This document shows positions 36,614-46,008 of a DNA stretch of 64,000 nucleotides, piece by piece (the first letter of the stretch is position 1; each line of letters begins with the position of its first letter). Under the pieces are notes generated by a model, which saw only the letters and a program-made list of their open reading frames with translations, ran no database searches and had not been told where the DNA came from. This DNA is from Ilumatobacteraceae bacterium (GTDB taxonomy: Bacteria > Actinomycetota > Acidimicrobiia > Acidimicrobiales > Ilumatobacteraceae): the NCBI GenBank assembly GCA_033344875.1, contig JAWPMO010000001.1, positions 3,931,595 to 3,995,594 of the forward strand, given 5' to 3'. The position numbers and the translations under genes are program-made.

Positions 36614-38118
36614 AACTGGGTCGCGCCTCGCTGGGCGATCTCGGAGAACGGTGGGCTCGCGACACCGAGTCGCTGCTCGGCCATGTCCTCGGACTCACGC
36701 TGTCGGTCACCGGCGGGGCGATCGTCCTGTCCGGGTTGATCGGCTGGATGCACGACGGCCCGCACGTGCTCACGCTCGTCGCTCTCGGCTTCGTCGTGGC
36801 CCTGGTCGGTCTCCTGCTCTGGCAGGGCACTGCGCTCCCACGTCAGATCCGCATCCTCGACGTGTTCGTGACCGTGACGCTCGCGTGGGTCACGCTCACG
36901 GTCGTGGGTGCGCTGCCCTACGTGTTGACCGGCACGATCACCGCATTCGACGACGCGATGTTCGAGTCGATCTCGGGATTCACCACCACCGGTGCGACCG
37001 TCCTGCGGCCGATCGAGGGGGCGGCACCCGGCATCCTGTTCTGGCGTGCGATCACGCAATGGATGGGTGGCATGGGCGTCATCGTGCTCGTGGTCGCGGT
37101 GCTCCCGACGGTCGGGTCCGGCGGCATGAGCCTGCTCGAGGCCGAGGCGCCCGGCCCCACCGGTGAGCGGCTGACTCCGCGGGTCCGGCACACGGCTCGT
37201 CGGCTGTGGGGTGTCTACCTCGGCTTCACCGTCGTGCTGGCGTTGGCGTACATCGGGGCGGGCATGAGCCTCTACGACGGCGTGGCCCACAGTTTCACCA
37301 CCGTCTCGACCGGCGGATTCTCGCCGTACAACCGCTCGCTCGGACACTTCGACTCGGCGCTGATCGAATGGATCGCGATCGTCGCGATGTTCGTCGCCGG
37401 GTCGAGCTTCACGCTGCTGTATCGCCTGATCCGCGGTCAGGCCGGGCCGCTCCTCCGCTCGAAGGAGTTCCACCTCTACACCGTGCTGGTCGTCTCCGTC
37501 GCGGCCGTGCTGTTCGTCGTCAACGACGCCACCGGTTCGGTCGCCGAGCGGATCCGCGGGGCGTTCTTCGCGACGACGACCGTCGCGTCGACGACCGGGT
37601 ACGCGACCGACGACTTCGGGTCGTGGTCGCAGGGGGCCCAGGCCGTGATCCTGCTGCTGCTGCCGATCGGTGCGATGGCCGGCTCGACCGCCGGCGGTGT
37701 GAAACTGGTCCGCGTGCTCGCGGTCGGCAGCTACGCCCACCGCGAGGCGCTCCGTCATCTGCACCCTCGACTGGTGCGCCCCGTGCGCGTCGGCGGTGGT
37801 GTGATGCCCGACCGCACCGCCAACAAGATCGTCGGATTCCTGATCCTCGCGCTCGCGACGTTCGGCGGGGGAGCGATGGCGATCGCGCTCACCGGCCCCG
37901 ACATCATCACCTCGTTCTCCGCCGCGGCGACCGCGTTCGGCAACGTCGGCCCGGGGCTCGGCGACGTCGGCCCGACGAGCGACTTCCTCGAGCTGCCGCG
38001 GATCGCACGCTGGGTGACGATGGTGCAGATGTTGCTCGGCCGCCTGGAGATCTACCCCGTGATCCTGGCGCTGTCGGTCGTGACGCTGCGGCGCCGGTAC
38101 CGAGAACTGACGGTCTGA
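36610..38118 (+). CDS. trkH: Potassium uptake channel protein TrkH
   Basis: 502 residues with GTG start overlapping the trkA stop (GTGA). Four membrane-pore-membrane repeats are present; selectivity-filter regions include SGFTTTGATV, STGGFSPYN, STTGYATDD and FGNVGPGLG. Ten hydrophobic segments match the TrkH/KtrB superfamily. It imports K+ and is controlled by the TrkA ring encoded before it. A hairpin follows the stop. Confidence 0.95.
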   Translation: MKLGRASLGDLGERWARDTESLLGHVLGLTLSVTGGAIVLSGLIGWMHDGPHVLTLVALGFVVALVGLLLWQGTALPRQIRILDVFVTVTLAWVTLTVVGALPYVLTGTITAFDDAMFESISGFTTTGATVLRPIEGAAPGILFWRAITQWMGGMGVIVLVVAVLPTVGSGGMSLLEAEAPGPTGERLTPRVRHTARRLWGVYLGFTVVLALAYIGAGMSLYDGVAHSFTTVSTGGFSPYNRSLGHFDSALIEWIAIVAMFVAGSSFTLLYRLIRGQAGPLLRSKEFHLYTVLVVSVAAVLFVVNDATGSVAERIRGAFFATTTVASTTGYATDDFGSWSQGAQAVILLLLPIGAMAGSTAGGVKLVRVLAVGSYAHREALRHLHPRLVRPVRVGGGVMPDRTANKIVGFLILALATFGGGAMAIALTGPDIITSFSAAATAFGNVGPGLGDVGPTSDFLELPRIARWVTMVQMLLGRLEIYPVILALSVVTLRRRYRELTV

Positions 38119-38120
38119 GC

Positions 38121-38140
38121 GCCGGTCGTCCGGGGCCGGC
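38121..38140. terminator. Short hairpin between convergent genes
   Basis: GCCGG (38121-38125) pairs with CCGGC (38136-38140), extended by one G-U and one C-G pair. It lies between the trkH stop and the stop of the reductase gene. Modest strength. Confidence 0.35.
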
Positions 38141-38147
38141 GGTCGGG

Positions 38148-39392
38148 TCAGGCGTCGGGAGCGACGAGCGCGATCGCCCGACCGATCCGGTACGCGGTCT
38201 CGGGCGGCCCGACGCGAGGCCCCGAACGGAGCGCGTCGGTCGTGATGCGGAGGTAGGCCTCGGCGAACGACGACCGCCGGGTGACGGCGCGCTCGGCCCG
38301 CCGAGCGACGGCGGGCCGTCCGAGCAAGCGGGCGGTCAGACGACCCACCTGGTAGTACGAGCCGTACCGCTCGTCGAGCAGCTGCGTGTACCGCTGGAGA
38401 TGGGCGGCGTCGCCGGTGCGGATCGCCTCGTCGACCACCTCGGCCGCGAACCATCCGGTCTCGAGCGCGGCCTCGATGCCGGTCCGCGAGAACGGGTTGG
38501 CCGCGCCGGCGCTGTCGCCGACGAGCAGGTACGTCGGGCCGGCTGACGGGCCCACCGACAGGCCGACCGGGAGGCGGCGACCGCTCGGCGGGTCGACCGG
38601 CGGGCCGGTGATCCGCCAGGCATCCGAGCGGTCGTCGACCAGCCGCTGGAAGAGGTTGGCCGGATTGACGACCCGGAACGACGGTGAGGTCGACATCATC
38701 ACGACGCCGACGGTCACCGTGCCGTCGCCGACGGGATACATCCAGCCGTGGCCGATGATCGGCGTGCCGGAGCGGTCGCGGAGGTCGAGGATCAGTTCGA
38801 CGGTGTCGGCGTCGTGGGCGTCGGACGGGAAGGCGGCCTGGTGGGCGAGGCCGTAGGGCCAGCTCGGCTCGCGGAACGTGCCGAGCGCCCGACCGAACTG
38901 GCTGTTGGCCCCGTCGGCGATCACGGTGTACCCGGCGCGGGCCTCGAACGCGGTGCCGTCGGGCGCGGTGACGAGTGCGCCGCGGACGAAGCCGCGGTCG
39001 ATGATCGGGGCGGTCGCGGTGTGCCCGGTGAGGATCGTGACCCCGGCCGCCGTGGCGCTCGCGGCGAGGGTCCGGCCGAGGCCGTTGGACACCAGGCCGT
39101 GATCGGGGAGATCGGGATGGTCGGGCCACTCGACGCGAGACGAGTGCTCGGCGGTGGTCAGCCGGACGTGGTCGACCCGATGTCCCTCAGGCGCCCCGAC
39201 CCGCAGTCGTTCGAGCATGTGGAGCGCCCGAGGGTTGAGGAGCGCCGACGCGCGACCGGGCTCGTGGGATGTCTCACGTTCGATGACGACGACGCGATGG
39301 CCGCGCCGTGCGAGTTCGAGCGCCGTTGAAGCACCCGCCGGCCCCCCGCCGACGACGAGTGCGTCGGACCGGGCGGACGGGTGGGCGGTCAC
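38148..39392 (-). CDS. Geranylgeranyl reductase-family FAD-dependent oxidoreductase
   Basis: 414 residues from GTG 39392, which overlaps the stop of the cytochrome c gene (GTGA). The FAD dinucleotide loop is GGGPAGASTALELA near 13-26, followed by a Glu that would bind the ribose (VVVIER). The second FAD motif is LVGDSAGAANPFSRTG at about 292-307. The family hydrogenates isoprenoid double bonds, as in archaeal lipids, chlorophyll, or menaquinone (mycobacterial MenJ). Because it is co-translated with a respiratory cytochrome, partial saturation of the menaquinone side chain is the best guess. This is inference from context. Confidence 0.85.
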   Translation of the reverse strand: MTAHPSARSDALVVGGGPAGASTALELARRGHRVVVIERETSHEPGRASALLNPRALHMLERLRVGAPEGHRVDHVRLTTAEHSSRVEWPDHPDLPDHGLVSNGLGRTLAASATAAGVTILTGHTATAPIIDRGFVRGALVTAPDGTAFEARAGYTVIADGANSQFGRALGTFREPSWPYGLAHQAAFPSDAHDADTVELILDLRDRSGTPIIGHGWMYPVGDGTVTVGVVMMSTSPSFRVVNPANLFQRLVDDRSDAWRITGPPVDPPSGRRLPVGLSVGPSAGPTYLLVGDSAGAANPFSRTGIEAALETGWFAAEVVDEAIRTGDAAHLQRYTQLLDERYGSYYQVGRLTARLLGRPAVARRAERAVTRRSSFAEAYLRITTDALRSGPRVGPPETAYRIGRAIALVAPDA

Positions 39393-40258
39393 CCTTGCTC
39401 GGGTTGACCTGCGTTGGCCGAGTCGGCGAGTGGCTCGGTTCGGGCCGGACCGGGACCGATCGGGATGATCGTGTCGTCGACCTCTTCGAGCGCGAGGAGC
39501 GACTCGCCGCCCTCGAGCGCATCGAACAGCGGCGACTCCTCGGAGCACCACTTCTCGAACTCTTCGTCGTACGCCTCGTTCTCGTCGGCGCCGCCGAGCA
39601 CGTAGCGCTCGTGGCAGACCACCCCGAGCAGTTCGTAGTCGGTCAGCGCACCGCCGGCGTCGGCACCCTGTGCCGGCATGACGCCCTGTTCGCCGGTGAC
39701 GCGGGCGCCGCCTTCGCGGTCGGGATCGCCGTAGATCTCGATCTCCGCCAGCGAGTACTCGGCCGAACCCCAGTACACGAACCGGAGCTGGTCTTCGATG
39801 TTGGGGAAGGTCTTGAGGACCTCGCCGTCCGTGAACGCGTAGCCGACGCCACCCTGGCCGGCGCCGCCGTGGCAGGAGGCGCAGTTGCCGTAGACGAGTT
39901 CGCCCTCGGCGAGCGGGCCGGCGGCCTCTTCGGCCTGCGTGGTGACTGCGCGGGCGTACATGAACGCCCACACGGGCAGGAGCGCCAGCGCGGTCATGGC
40001 CCAGAACGGCACCTTCTTGCGCGACTTGTAGGCCGCGACCACGGGGATGTCGGGCTTGGGCGGCTCGGGTGCGGCCGGCGAGGGTGCGGCGGCGCGCTCG
40101 ACCGGCCCGCTCGGAGCGGCGGCGGCCGGCGCCGACGACGATGTGGTGGCCGGGGTCGATGCCGCGGGGGCGGCATCGCCACCCTCGGCGTCGCCGCCAC
40201 CCATCGCGGACCGCCGTTCGCGGCTGCGCTTGAGCAGATGTTCGGGGATCTCGGTCAT
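39389..40258 (-). CDS. Membrane-anchored monohaem cytochrome c
   Basis: 289 residues from ATG 40258. The N-terminus MTEIPEHLLKRSRERR is almost the same as the start of the cytochrome b C-terminal subunit gene at 42382. An Ala/Pro-rich cytoplasmic linker (about 28-75) leads to one transmembrane helix (about 90-112). The external domain has one haem site, CASCH, near residue 130, and a long acidic tail with further Cys residues. It is divergent from the bc operon and likely carries electrons from it to an oxidase. Its stop overlaps the reductase start. Confidence 0.87.
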   Translation of the reverse strand: MTEIPEHLLKRSRERRSAMGGGDAEGGDAAPAASTPATTSSSAPAAAAPSGPVERAAAPSPAAPEPPKPDIPVVAAYKSRKKVPFWAMTALALLPVWAFMYARAVTTQAEEAAGPLAEGELVYGNCASCHGGAGQGGVGYAFTDGEVLKTFPNIEDQLRFVYWGSAEYSLAEIEIYGDPDREGGARVTGEQGVMPAQGADAGGALTDYELLGVVCHERYVLGGADENEAYDEEFEKWCSEESPLFDALEGGESLLALEEVDDTIIPIGPGPARTEPLADSANAGQPEQG

Positions 40259-40653
40259 CGCAGGACTCCGCCGGTGGCGTCGGGTGAGATGTTCGTGCTG
40301 TCGGTCATCGAGTTTGTCTCCGGTGCGAGTGAGGGAGCGCCAGCGAGTGAGCGGTTGGTCCGTGGCCGTCGTGGCCGGGAACGCTGTGGCAACGATAGAC
40401 GGCCGGAGGTGGCTTTCCCGAATTTCTCCGGAGAACTCGTGCACTTATGCACAACCTGCCCGGGCCGACAAACTGCACTGCCAGACTGGATGTCTCCCGG
40501 CGAGGCCGGGCGACTACAGTACGACAAGTCGACTTCGTGCTGGTGTTCGTGAGGCGCAGCTGTGCCTCCACATCAGGACGGATCGAGATCTAGTTCGACG
40601 ACAGACGCTTCGATGACGACAGCACCGGCACACGAAAGGGCACGACGATCCAG
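40259..40653. other. 395-nt divergent regulatory region
   Basis: Between the cytochrome c gene and the bc/complex I cluster. I see no gene. It contains the palindrome TTCTCCGGAGAA (40424-40435), a GTGCA-N4-TGCAC dyad (40439-40452), the hairpin CCCGGC-GAG-GCCGGG (40496-40510) and a TACAGT hexamer (40515-40520) that may be the -10 box of the rightward operon. TATCGT on the minus strand at about 40394-40399 could serve the leftward gene. Confidence 0.5.
40424..40452. promoter_or_regulatory. Palindromic operator candidates
   Basis: TTCTCCGGAGAA (40424-40435) is a perfect 12-bp palindrome, and GTGCA/TGCAC (40439-40452) follows after 3 nt. Two adjacent dyads midway between divergent respiratory units suggest a shared transcription-factor site. 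Confidence 0.4.
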
Positions 40654-41154
40654 ATGATGATCGCCTTCAACTGGTGGAACCCCCTCGAGGGCAAGGCGGT
40701 TCCGGGCATCAACACGGCGTTCCTCGTGTCGTTGATCGCCACCACCGTCATGACGCTCGTGGCGATCCCGTACGGCAAGCGCCGCCCCAAGGGCACGCCC
40801 TTCTCGTGGGGCGAGGCCATGCTCGGCTCGGTCTACGTCTTCGGCGTGCTGTTCCTCGCCTTCGGTGTGGTGCCGCACCAGTGGATCGACCACGCCGACA
40901 AGAACCTCGGCTGGGACCGCACCAACATCATCTACGGCCCGTTCGACATCCTGAAGCCCGATTCCCTCGGTGGCTGGAATCCGATCACGCTGCAGTACGA
41001 GGCGATCCGCGACATCGTCGTCGTGATCATCCACGTCTACTTCTTCGGCCTGATGCTCTTCATCTGGAGCTGGTGGCAGAAGCGCGGCGACGACGCCGGC
41101 CAGAAAGAGATCCCGACCAGCACCTACGGTCGCCCCCTGGTGAAGAAGAGCTGA
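40654..41154 (+). CDS. Membrane protein of the cytochrome bc operon, unknown function
   Basis: 166 residues with three hydrophobic helices (about 20-40, 55-75 and 122-145). The loop between helices two and three has VPHQWIDHADKNLGWDRTNIIYGP, with two His and two Trp. The first ATG is followed directly by a second, so the start could be 3 nt later. It heads a run of genes that encode a quinol-oxidising bc complex and lies 3 nt before the ferredoxin gene. It may be an accessory subunit that holds the ferredoxin or binds haem. I recognise no family. Confidence 0.75.
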   Translation: MMIAFNWWNPLEGKAVPGINTAFLVSLIATTVMTLVAIPYGKRRPKGTPFSWGEAMLGSVYVFGVLFLAFGVVPHQWIDHADKNLGWDRTNIIYGPFDILKPDSLGGWNPITLQYEAIRDIVVVIIHVYFFGLMLFIWSWWQKRGDDAGQKEIPTSTYGRPLVKKS

Positions 41155-41157
41155 CCC

Positions 41158-41571
41158 ATGGCGAAGACCGACGCGAATCCCCCGATGATGCCGTACACCG
41201 ACGAGTACTCGCTCGTCGAGGTCGACGCGGACTATCTGACGCGGGCGGTCAAGCCGAAGCAGTTCATCCACATCGACCAGTCCGAGTGCATCGCCTGCGA
41301 GGGATGTGTCGACATCTGCCCGTGGAAATGCATCCACATGGTCAACACGAGCGCGATCGTCGAAGCCGACGGCACCGAGCAGCCGGGGCTCGACCCGTCC
41401 GACGCCTTCATGTTCACCATCGACGACGACATCTGCACCCGGTGTGCGTTGTGCGTCGATCGGTGCCCGACCGGGGTCATCATCCTCGGCAAGATCGGCC
41501 AGCCCACCGCGGCCGGCGATTCCCATGCCCGCACCAACAGCCATGGCTACGGCTATGGCATGAGGCTCTGA
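41158..41571 (+). CDS. 2[4Fe-4S] ferredoxin-like protein of the bc operon
   Basis: 137 residues. Two cluster motifs are visible, CIACEGCVDICPWKC and CTRCALCVDRCP, each with three closely spaced Cys followed by Cys-Pro. Between them is a 50-residue insert, longer than in simple bacterial ferredoxins. The N-terminal 40 residues and the C-terminal tail flank the fold. It is cytoplasmic, with no signal or helix. Its place between the membrane protein and cytochrome b genes suggests that it passes electrons to or from the complex on the cytoplasmic side, as proposed for other bc operons with ferredoxins. The partner is unknown. Confidence 0.88.
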   Translation: MAKTDANPPMMPYTDEYSLVEVDADYLTRAVKPKQFIHIDQSECIACEGCVDICPWKCIHMVNTSAIVEADGTEQPGLDPSDAFMFTIDDDICTRCALCVDRCPTGVIILGKIGQPTAAGDSHARTNSHGYGYGMRL

Positions 41572-41583
41572 GCGAGACATTTC

Positions 41584-42369
<786 letters not shown>

Positions 42370-42381
42370 TCGGAGTTCGAT

Positions 42382-43158
42382 GTGACTGAAATCCCCGAAC
42401 ATCTGTTGAAGCGGGCCAAGGAGGCGCGCGACAAGTCGACGGCTGCCGAACCGGCGGCCGAGGCGGCCGCGCCCGCCGACGAGCCGGCCGGCGACTCACG
42501 CATCCCCGAACACCTGCTGCAGCGCAGCAAGGCGGCCAAGGCCAAGTCCGAAGGCGGCGACGCCGAGGCGGCGGGCGGCGGTGTCGCCGTTGCCGACAAG
42601 GTCGCGTCGGTCGTGCAGGCCACCCCCGGCGGTGGTGGCGTCCCGATCGGCGCCGGTCCCGGCGGTCACACGCAGCGGTTGTTGACCGTCGTCAAGTCCG
42701 GGTCGATCCAAGACGTCAAGGCCCAGCCGGTCGACAAGGTACACACCTGGCCCCACCTGCTCGCCGCCGAGTTCGTCGCGTCGCTCGCCTGCCTGACGTT
42801 CACGTTCCTGTTCTCGATCTGGGTCAACGCCCCGTTGCTCCAGCTCTCCAACCCCAACCAGACCCCCAACCCGTCGAAGGCCCCGTGGTACTTCCTCGGT
42901 CTGCAGGAACTCCTCACGATGTTCCACCCGATGATCGCCGGTGTGACGATCCCCGGTGTCGGTCTGATCATCCTGATCTTCGCCCCGTACATCGACAAGA
43001 ACCCCTCGAACAAGCCCGAAGATCGCAAGTTCGCGATCTCGCTCATGACCGTGCACCTGATGTTCTGGGCGGTGCTCGTCATGATCGGTTCGTTCTTCCG
43101 GGGACCCGGATTCAACTTCACGCTGCCATGGCGCGACGGACTCTTCTTCGAGCTGTGA
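42382..43158 (+). CDS. Subunit IV-like protein (C-terminal half of split cytochrome b)
   Basis: 258 residues from GTG 42382. The first 110 residues are a hydrophilic extension carrying two copies of an IPEHLL motif (TEIPEHLLKRAKEARDKS and RIPEHLLQRSKAAKAKS). Three transmembrane helices follow (about 130-155, 180-205 and 225-245). The quinol-site PEWY motif reads APWY in SKAPWYFLGLQEL. The core matches subunit IV of b6f complexes. The extension is absent from plastid subunit IV. The gene is followed by a 12-codon bridging mini-ORF that leads into the Rieske gene. Confidence 0.92.
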   Translation: MTEIPEHLLKRAKEARDKSTAAEPAAEAAAPADEPAGDSRIPEHLLQRSKAAKAKSEGGDAEAAGGGVAVADKVASVVQATPGGGGVPIGAGPGGHTQRLLTVVKSGSIQDVKAQPVDKVHTWPHLLAAEFVASLACLTFTFLFSIWVNAPLLQLSNPNQTPNPSKAPWYFLGLQELLTMFHPMIAGVTIPGVGLIILIFAPYIDKNPSNKPEDRKFAISLMTVHLMFWAVLVMIGSFFRGPGFNFTLPWRDGLFFEL

Positions 43159-43193
43159 GTGTTGAAGTAGGCAAGGAGGCAACAACATCATGA
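43155..43193 (+). CDS. Bridging mini-ORF, 12 codons
   Basis: GTG at 43155 overlaps the upstream TGA (GTGA), and its own TGA at 43191-43193 overlaps the Rieske ATG (ATGA). It exactly fills the 31-nt gap. The Rieske Shine-Dalgarno AAGGAGG (43173-43179) lies inside it. Peptide MSVEVGKEATTS has no recognised domain. Translation not shown. Confidence 0.4.
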   Translation: MSVEVGKEATTS

Positions 43194-44062
43194 ATGCAAC
43201 CGCCGTCATCATCATCGCCATCGGCGCAGCCGTCGTACTCGGCGCGCTCGCGTTCCTCACGCTCGCCCGTCGTACCGACGTCCGTGGAGCGGGCGCGCTC
43301 AGCGCCGAAACGGTCAAGCGCGACACGTCGGCCCGACGCAGCAGCGAAGCACTCGTCGACGCCCGCTCGGGCGCCGAGGTCGAAGCCGCCGCCGCAGCAG
43401 CTCGCAAGCCCGGCGCCGGGCTCGCCCCGGTCTCGTCCGACACCGGCATCACCCCGTGGACCCCGCCGGATCCCGAGGCGCTCGGCGTCAGCCGTCGCCA
43501 GTTCTTCAACCGTGCGACGATCTCGCTCATGGCCGCCGGCCTCGGGACCTTCTCGGCCGCGAGCTTCGTGGCGTTCCTCTGGCCGACCAAGACCGGTGGC
43601 TTCGGCGGCAAGGTGCCGATCGGCCGGATCGACGACATCCGCTCGGGTATCCGCACCGGCAACGGGTTCTTCTACGCTCCCGAGGCCCGGGCCTGGGTCA
43701 CCGAGTACCCGTCCGACGCGATTCCCAAGGCCGAGGAGGCGTACGGCACCAGCCTGATGCCCGGCATCGAGCAGGGCTTCATCGCCAGCTACCAGAAGTG
43801 CCCGCACCTCGGTTGCCGCGTCCCGCAGTGCGTCTCGAGCCAGTGGTTCGAGTGTGGTTGCCACGGCTCGCAGTACAACCGGGTCGGCGAGAAGAAGGGC
43901 GGTCCGGCCCCGCGCGGCATGGACCACTTCCCGCTCGAGTTCTCGGCGGCCGGCGAGGTCACCGTCGACACCGGCACGATCGTCCAGGGCGTCGCGATCG
44001 GCGTCAACACGACCGGGCAAGAGGCCGAAGGTCCACACTGCGTCGGAGCCGCTGAGCACTGA
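43190..44062 (+). CDS. Rieske iron-sulfur protein of the bc complex
   Basis: 290 residues. An N-terminal helix (about 5-25) precedes a cytoplasmic stretch of about 80 residues, then a twin-arginine-type motif SRRQFFNRA and a second helix (about 110-130). The Rieske ligands are Cys204 and His206 (CPHLGC) and Cys222 and His225 (CGCHGS), with Cys209 and Cys224 as the disulfide. An insert between helix and cluster domain (about 150-195) is longer than in mitochondrial proteins. Two helices before the cluster domain is the actinobacterial style. It accepts an electron from quinol and passes it to the dihaem cytochrome c encoded next. Confidence 0.95.
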   Translation: MNATAVIIIAIGAAVVLGALAFLTLARRTDVRGAGALSAETVKRDTSARRSSEALVDARSGAEVEAAAAAARKPGAGLAPVSSDTGITPWTPPDPEALGVSRRQFFNRATISLMAAGLGTFSAASFVAFLWPTKTGGFGGKVPIGRIDDIRSGIRTGNGFFYAPEARAWVTEYPSDAIPKAEEAYGTSLMPGIEQGFIASYQKCPHLGCRVPQCVSSQWFECGCHGSQYNRVGEKKGGPAPRGMDHFPLEFSAAGEVTVDTGTIVQGVAIGVNTTGQEAEGPHCVGAAEH

Positions 44063-44121
44063 TGCGCATCCCCTCGATCGTCTCCCCGAACCAGCCTGAC
44101 GGAGCAGTAGCACGCCGATGA
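44062..44121 (+). CDS. Bridging mini-ORF, 19 codons
   Basis: The ATG at 44062 shares its A with the Rieske TGA (TGATG). The frame runs 19 codons to TGA 44119-44121, which overlaps the ATG of the dihaem cytochrome gene (ATGA). It fills the 55-nt gap exactly. Peptide MRIPSIVSPNQPDGAVARR is basic and unmatched. Translation not shown. Confidence 0.4.
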   Translation: MRIPSIVSPNQPDGAVARR

Positions 44122-45176
44122 TTGCACTCACATCCACCTCGATCGCGTGGCTGCTCTTCGCGATCATTCTCGGCGGTTGGGCCGTCTATGCCGTCCTCAA
44201 CCTGCGGCAGGCCCACGACGAACTCGGCTCCGAAGTCGAGATGGCCGCGAACCGCAAGAAGTACTACGAAGACGAAGAGCTCGAAGGGCCGCGCCTGACC
44301 CGCGTGCTCGGGATCGGCGTGATCCTGCTGGTCATCGTCGTGGTCGGGCTGCCGCTCTACTGGATCCTCGAGCCGTCCCGGTTGGCCGGCGCCACCGAGG
44401 CCAAAGAGGAGCAGTTCATCGAGTGGGGTTCGCGCCTGTACGCCCCGACGGCCGACGGTGGCTTCAACTGCGCCGGCTGCCACGGCGCCAACGGTGGCGG
44501 CGGCGCCGCTCCGTACAACCTGACCGATCCGGCGACGGGCGACGTGACGGCGGTCAGCTGGGCCGCACCGGCGCTCAACACGATCTTCTACCGGTTCGAC
44601 GAAGACGAGGTCCGCTTCATCCTCGTGTACGGGCGTCCGTTCTCGCCGATGTCGCCGTGGGGCGTCGAGGGTGGCGGCCCGATGAACGACCAGCAGATCG
44701 ACACGCTGCTGGCGTACCTCCACAGCATCCAGATCGACCGCGAAGACTGTGGCGTCGGCGAAGACGACGCCGCCACGTGCCCGTCGGGTCACCTGCCGAG
44801 CGACATCCAAGACGACATCGATCAGCTGGCGCAGGCCTCGGTCGACGACGGCACCTACGCCTCCTACGGCGAGGCGCTCTACAACCTCGAACTCGCCAGC
44901 GGTGCCTACAGCTGCGCCCGGTGCCACACCCCTGGTTGGAGCTGGGGCGACCCCGGCGTCAGTGGCCAGGGCGCGTTCGGTTGGAACCTCACCGGCGGCA
45001 AGGCCAACTCGGCGTTCCCCAACGAGGCAGACATGATCGACTTCATCAAGAACGGCTCCGTGCTCGGTGCCAAGTACGGCATCCAGGGCCAGGGCAGCGG
45101 CCGCATGCCCGGCTTCGGCTCGATGCTCACCGATGAGCAGGTCCAAGCCATCGTCGAATACGTGAGGAGCTTGTGA
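44118..45176 (+). CDS. Membrane-bound dihaem cytochrome c of the bc complex
   Basis: 352 residues. Two hydrophobic helices (about 8-27 and 64-84) precede two cytochrome c domains with haem sites Cys118-Ala-Gly-Cys121-His122 and Cys266-Ala-Arg-Cys269-His270. Distal Met ligands are probable (for example in SPMSPWG and RMPGFGSML). A dihaem cytochrome fused to the complex is the actinobacterial QcrC pattern, which passes electrons straight to oxidase without a soluble carrier. The stop overlaps the next gene's start region. Confidence 0.9.
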   Translation: MIALTSTSIAWLLFAIILGGWAVYAVLNLRQAHDELGSEVEMAANRKKYYEDEELEGPRLTRVLGIGVILLVIVVVGLPLYWILEPSRLAGATEAKEEQFIEWGSRLYAPTADGGFNCAGCHGANGGGGAAPYNLTDPATGDVTAVSWAAPALNTIFYRFDEDEVRFILVYGRPFSPMSPWGVEGGGPMNDQQIDTLLAYLHSIQIDREDCGVGEDDAATCPSGHLPSDIQDDIDQLAQASVDDGTYASYGEALYNLELASGAYSCARCHTPGWSWGDPGVSGQGAFGWNLTGGKANSAFPNEADMIDFIKNGSVLGAKYGIQGQGSGRMPGFGSMLTDEQVQAIVEYVRSL

Positions 45177-46006
45177 TGCACGCAGCGCTGCTGGCCATCA
45201 ACTGGGAGCCCGAGCTCCGCGGCATTCTCACCGTCATCATCGGCACGGTCGTGTGGATGGGTTCGATCTACCTGATCCTCGGCACCAACCTCGGTGCCCG
45301 GCTCGGCTTCCTCGTCGCGTTCACCGGCCTCATGGGCTGGATGGCGCTGATGGGCATGGTGTGGTGGATCTACGGCATCGGCCTCAGGGGCGACGTGCCC
45401 GAGTGGAAGCAGATCCCCGGCCAGACCGTGATCCAAGAGGTCGATCTGCTGCATCAGGCAGGTGTGCTCGACGACCCGATCGAGATCGACCCGTCCGACC
45501 CGGTCGTCGCGTCTGCCGTGGTCAAGGACCAGCTCGAGAGCCAGGGCTGGTACCAGGTCGCCGAATCGGCCCCCGAGTTCGGCCAGGCCGAAGCGTCCGC
45601 CGGGGTGTTCCTCGAAGAAGAGGGTGCCCTCGGGCCCGGCGAGTTCGAAGTCACCGCCGTGTACGAGGTCGACCCGCCCCACGAGTCGGCCTACCCCAAG
45701 CTCGGCCCGAACGGTGAGTTCGACCAGATCGCCTTCTTCCACAAGCCGTACTACACGCTGGTCGAAGTCGCGCCCTTCGTCGAGCTGCGTCCCGAGGAGG
45801 GCCGTGCGCCCATCCCACCCGAGGTCGACGAGACCCAGCAGCGCCAGTACGTCTACATGATCCGCGATCTCGGTTCGCTGCGCGAACCGGCCGCGTACAT
45901 CACGATCGGTTCGACCCTCATGTTCCTCGTGCTGTGCTTCTTCCTGCACCGGCGTGATCGGATCGTCGCCGAGAACCGAGCCCGAAAGGCGCTGGCGCAA
46001 GGCTGA
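45176..46006 (+). CDS. Membrane protein at the end of the bc operon, unknown function
   Basis: 276 residues from ATG 45176, with GAGGAG at 45164-45169; GTG 45173 is a possible start with a 4-nt overlap. Two N-terminal helices (about 15-60) are followed by an acidic external domain of about 150 residues and a C-terminal helix (about 240-260) with a basic tail. The external part has many Glu, Asp and Pro and no Cys. It is 2 nt before nuoA, so it links the bc and complex I genes into one unit. It may be an accessory subunit of either complex. No family recognised. Confidence 0.75.
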   Translation: MHAALLAINWEPELRGILTVIIGTVVWMGSIYLILGTNLGARLGFLVAFTGLMGWMALMGMVWWIYGIGLRGDVPEWKQIPGQTVIQEVDLLHQAGVLDDPIEIDPSDPVVASAVVKDQLESQGWYQVAESAPEFGQAEASAGVFLEEEGALGPGEFEVTAVYEVDPPHESAYPKLGPNGEFDQIAFFHKPYYTLVEVAPFVELRPEEGRAPIPPEVDETQQRQYVYMIRDLGSLREPAAYITIGSTLMFLVLCFFLHRRDRIVAENRARKALAQG

Positions 46007-46008
46007 TC

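Noticed and set aside
35884-39129. A 1081-codon open frame on the minus strand
   Set aside because: It runs antisense to trkA and trkH and through the reductase in another frame. Its composition is Arg/Asp/His-rich low complexity, typical of GC-rich shadow frames, while the genes on the other frames have clear family motifs.
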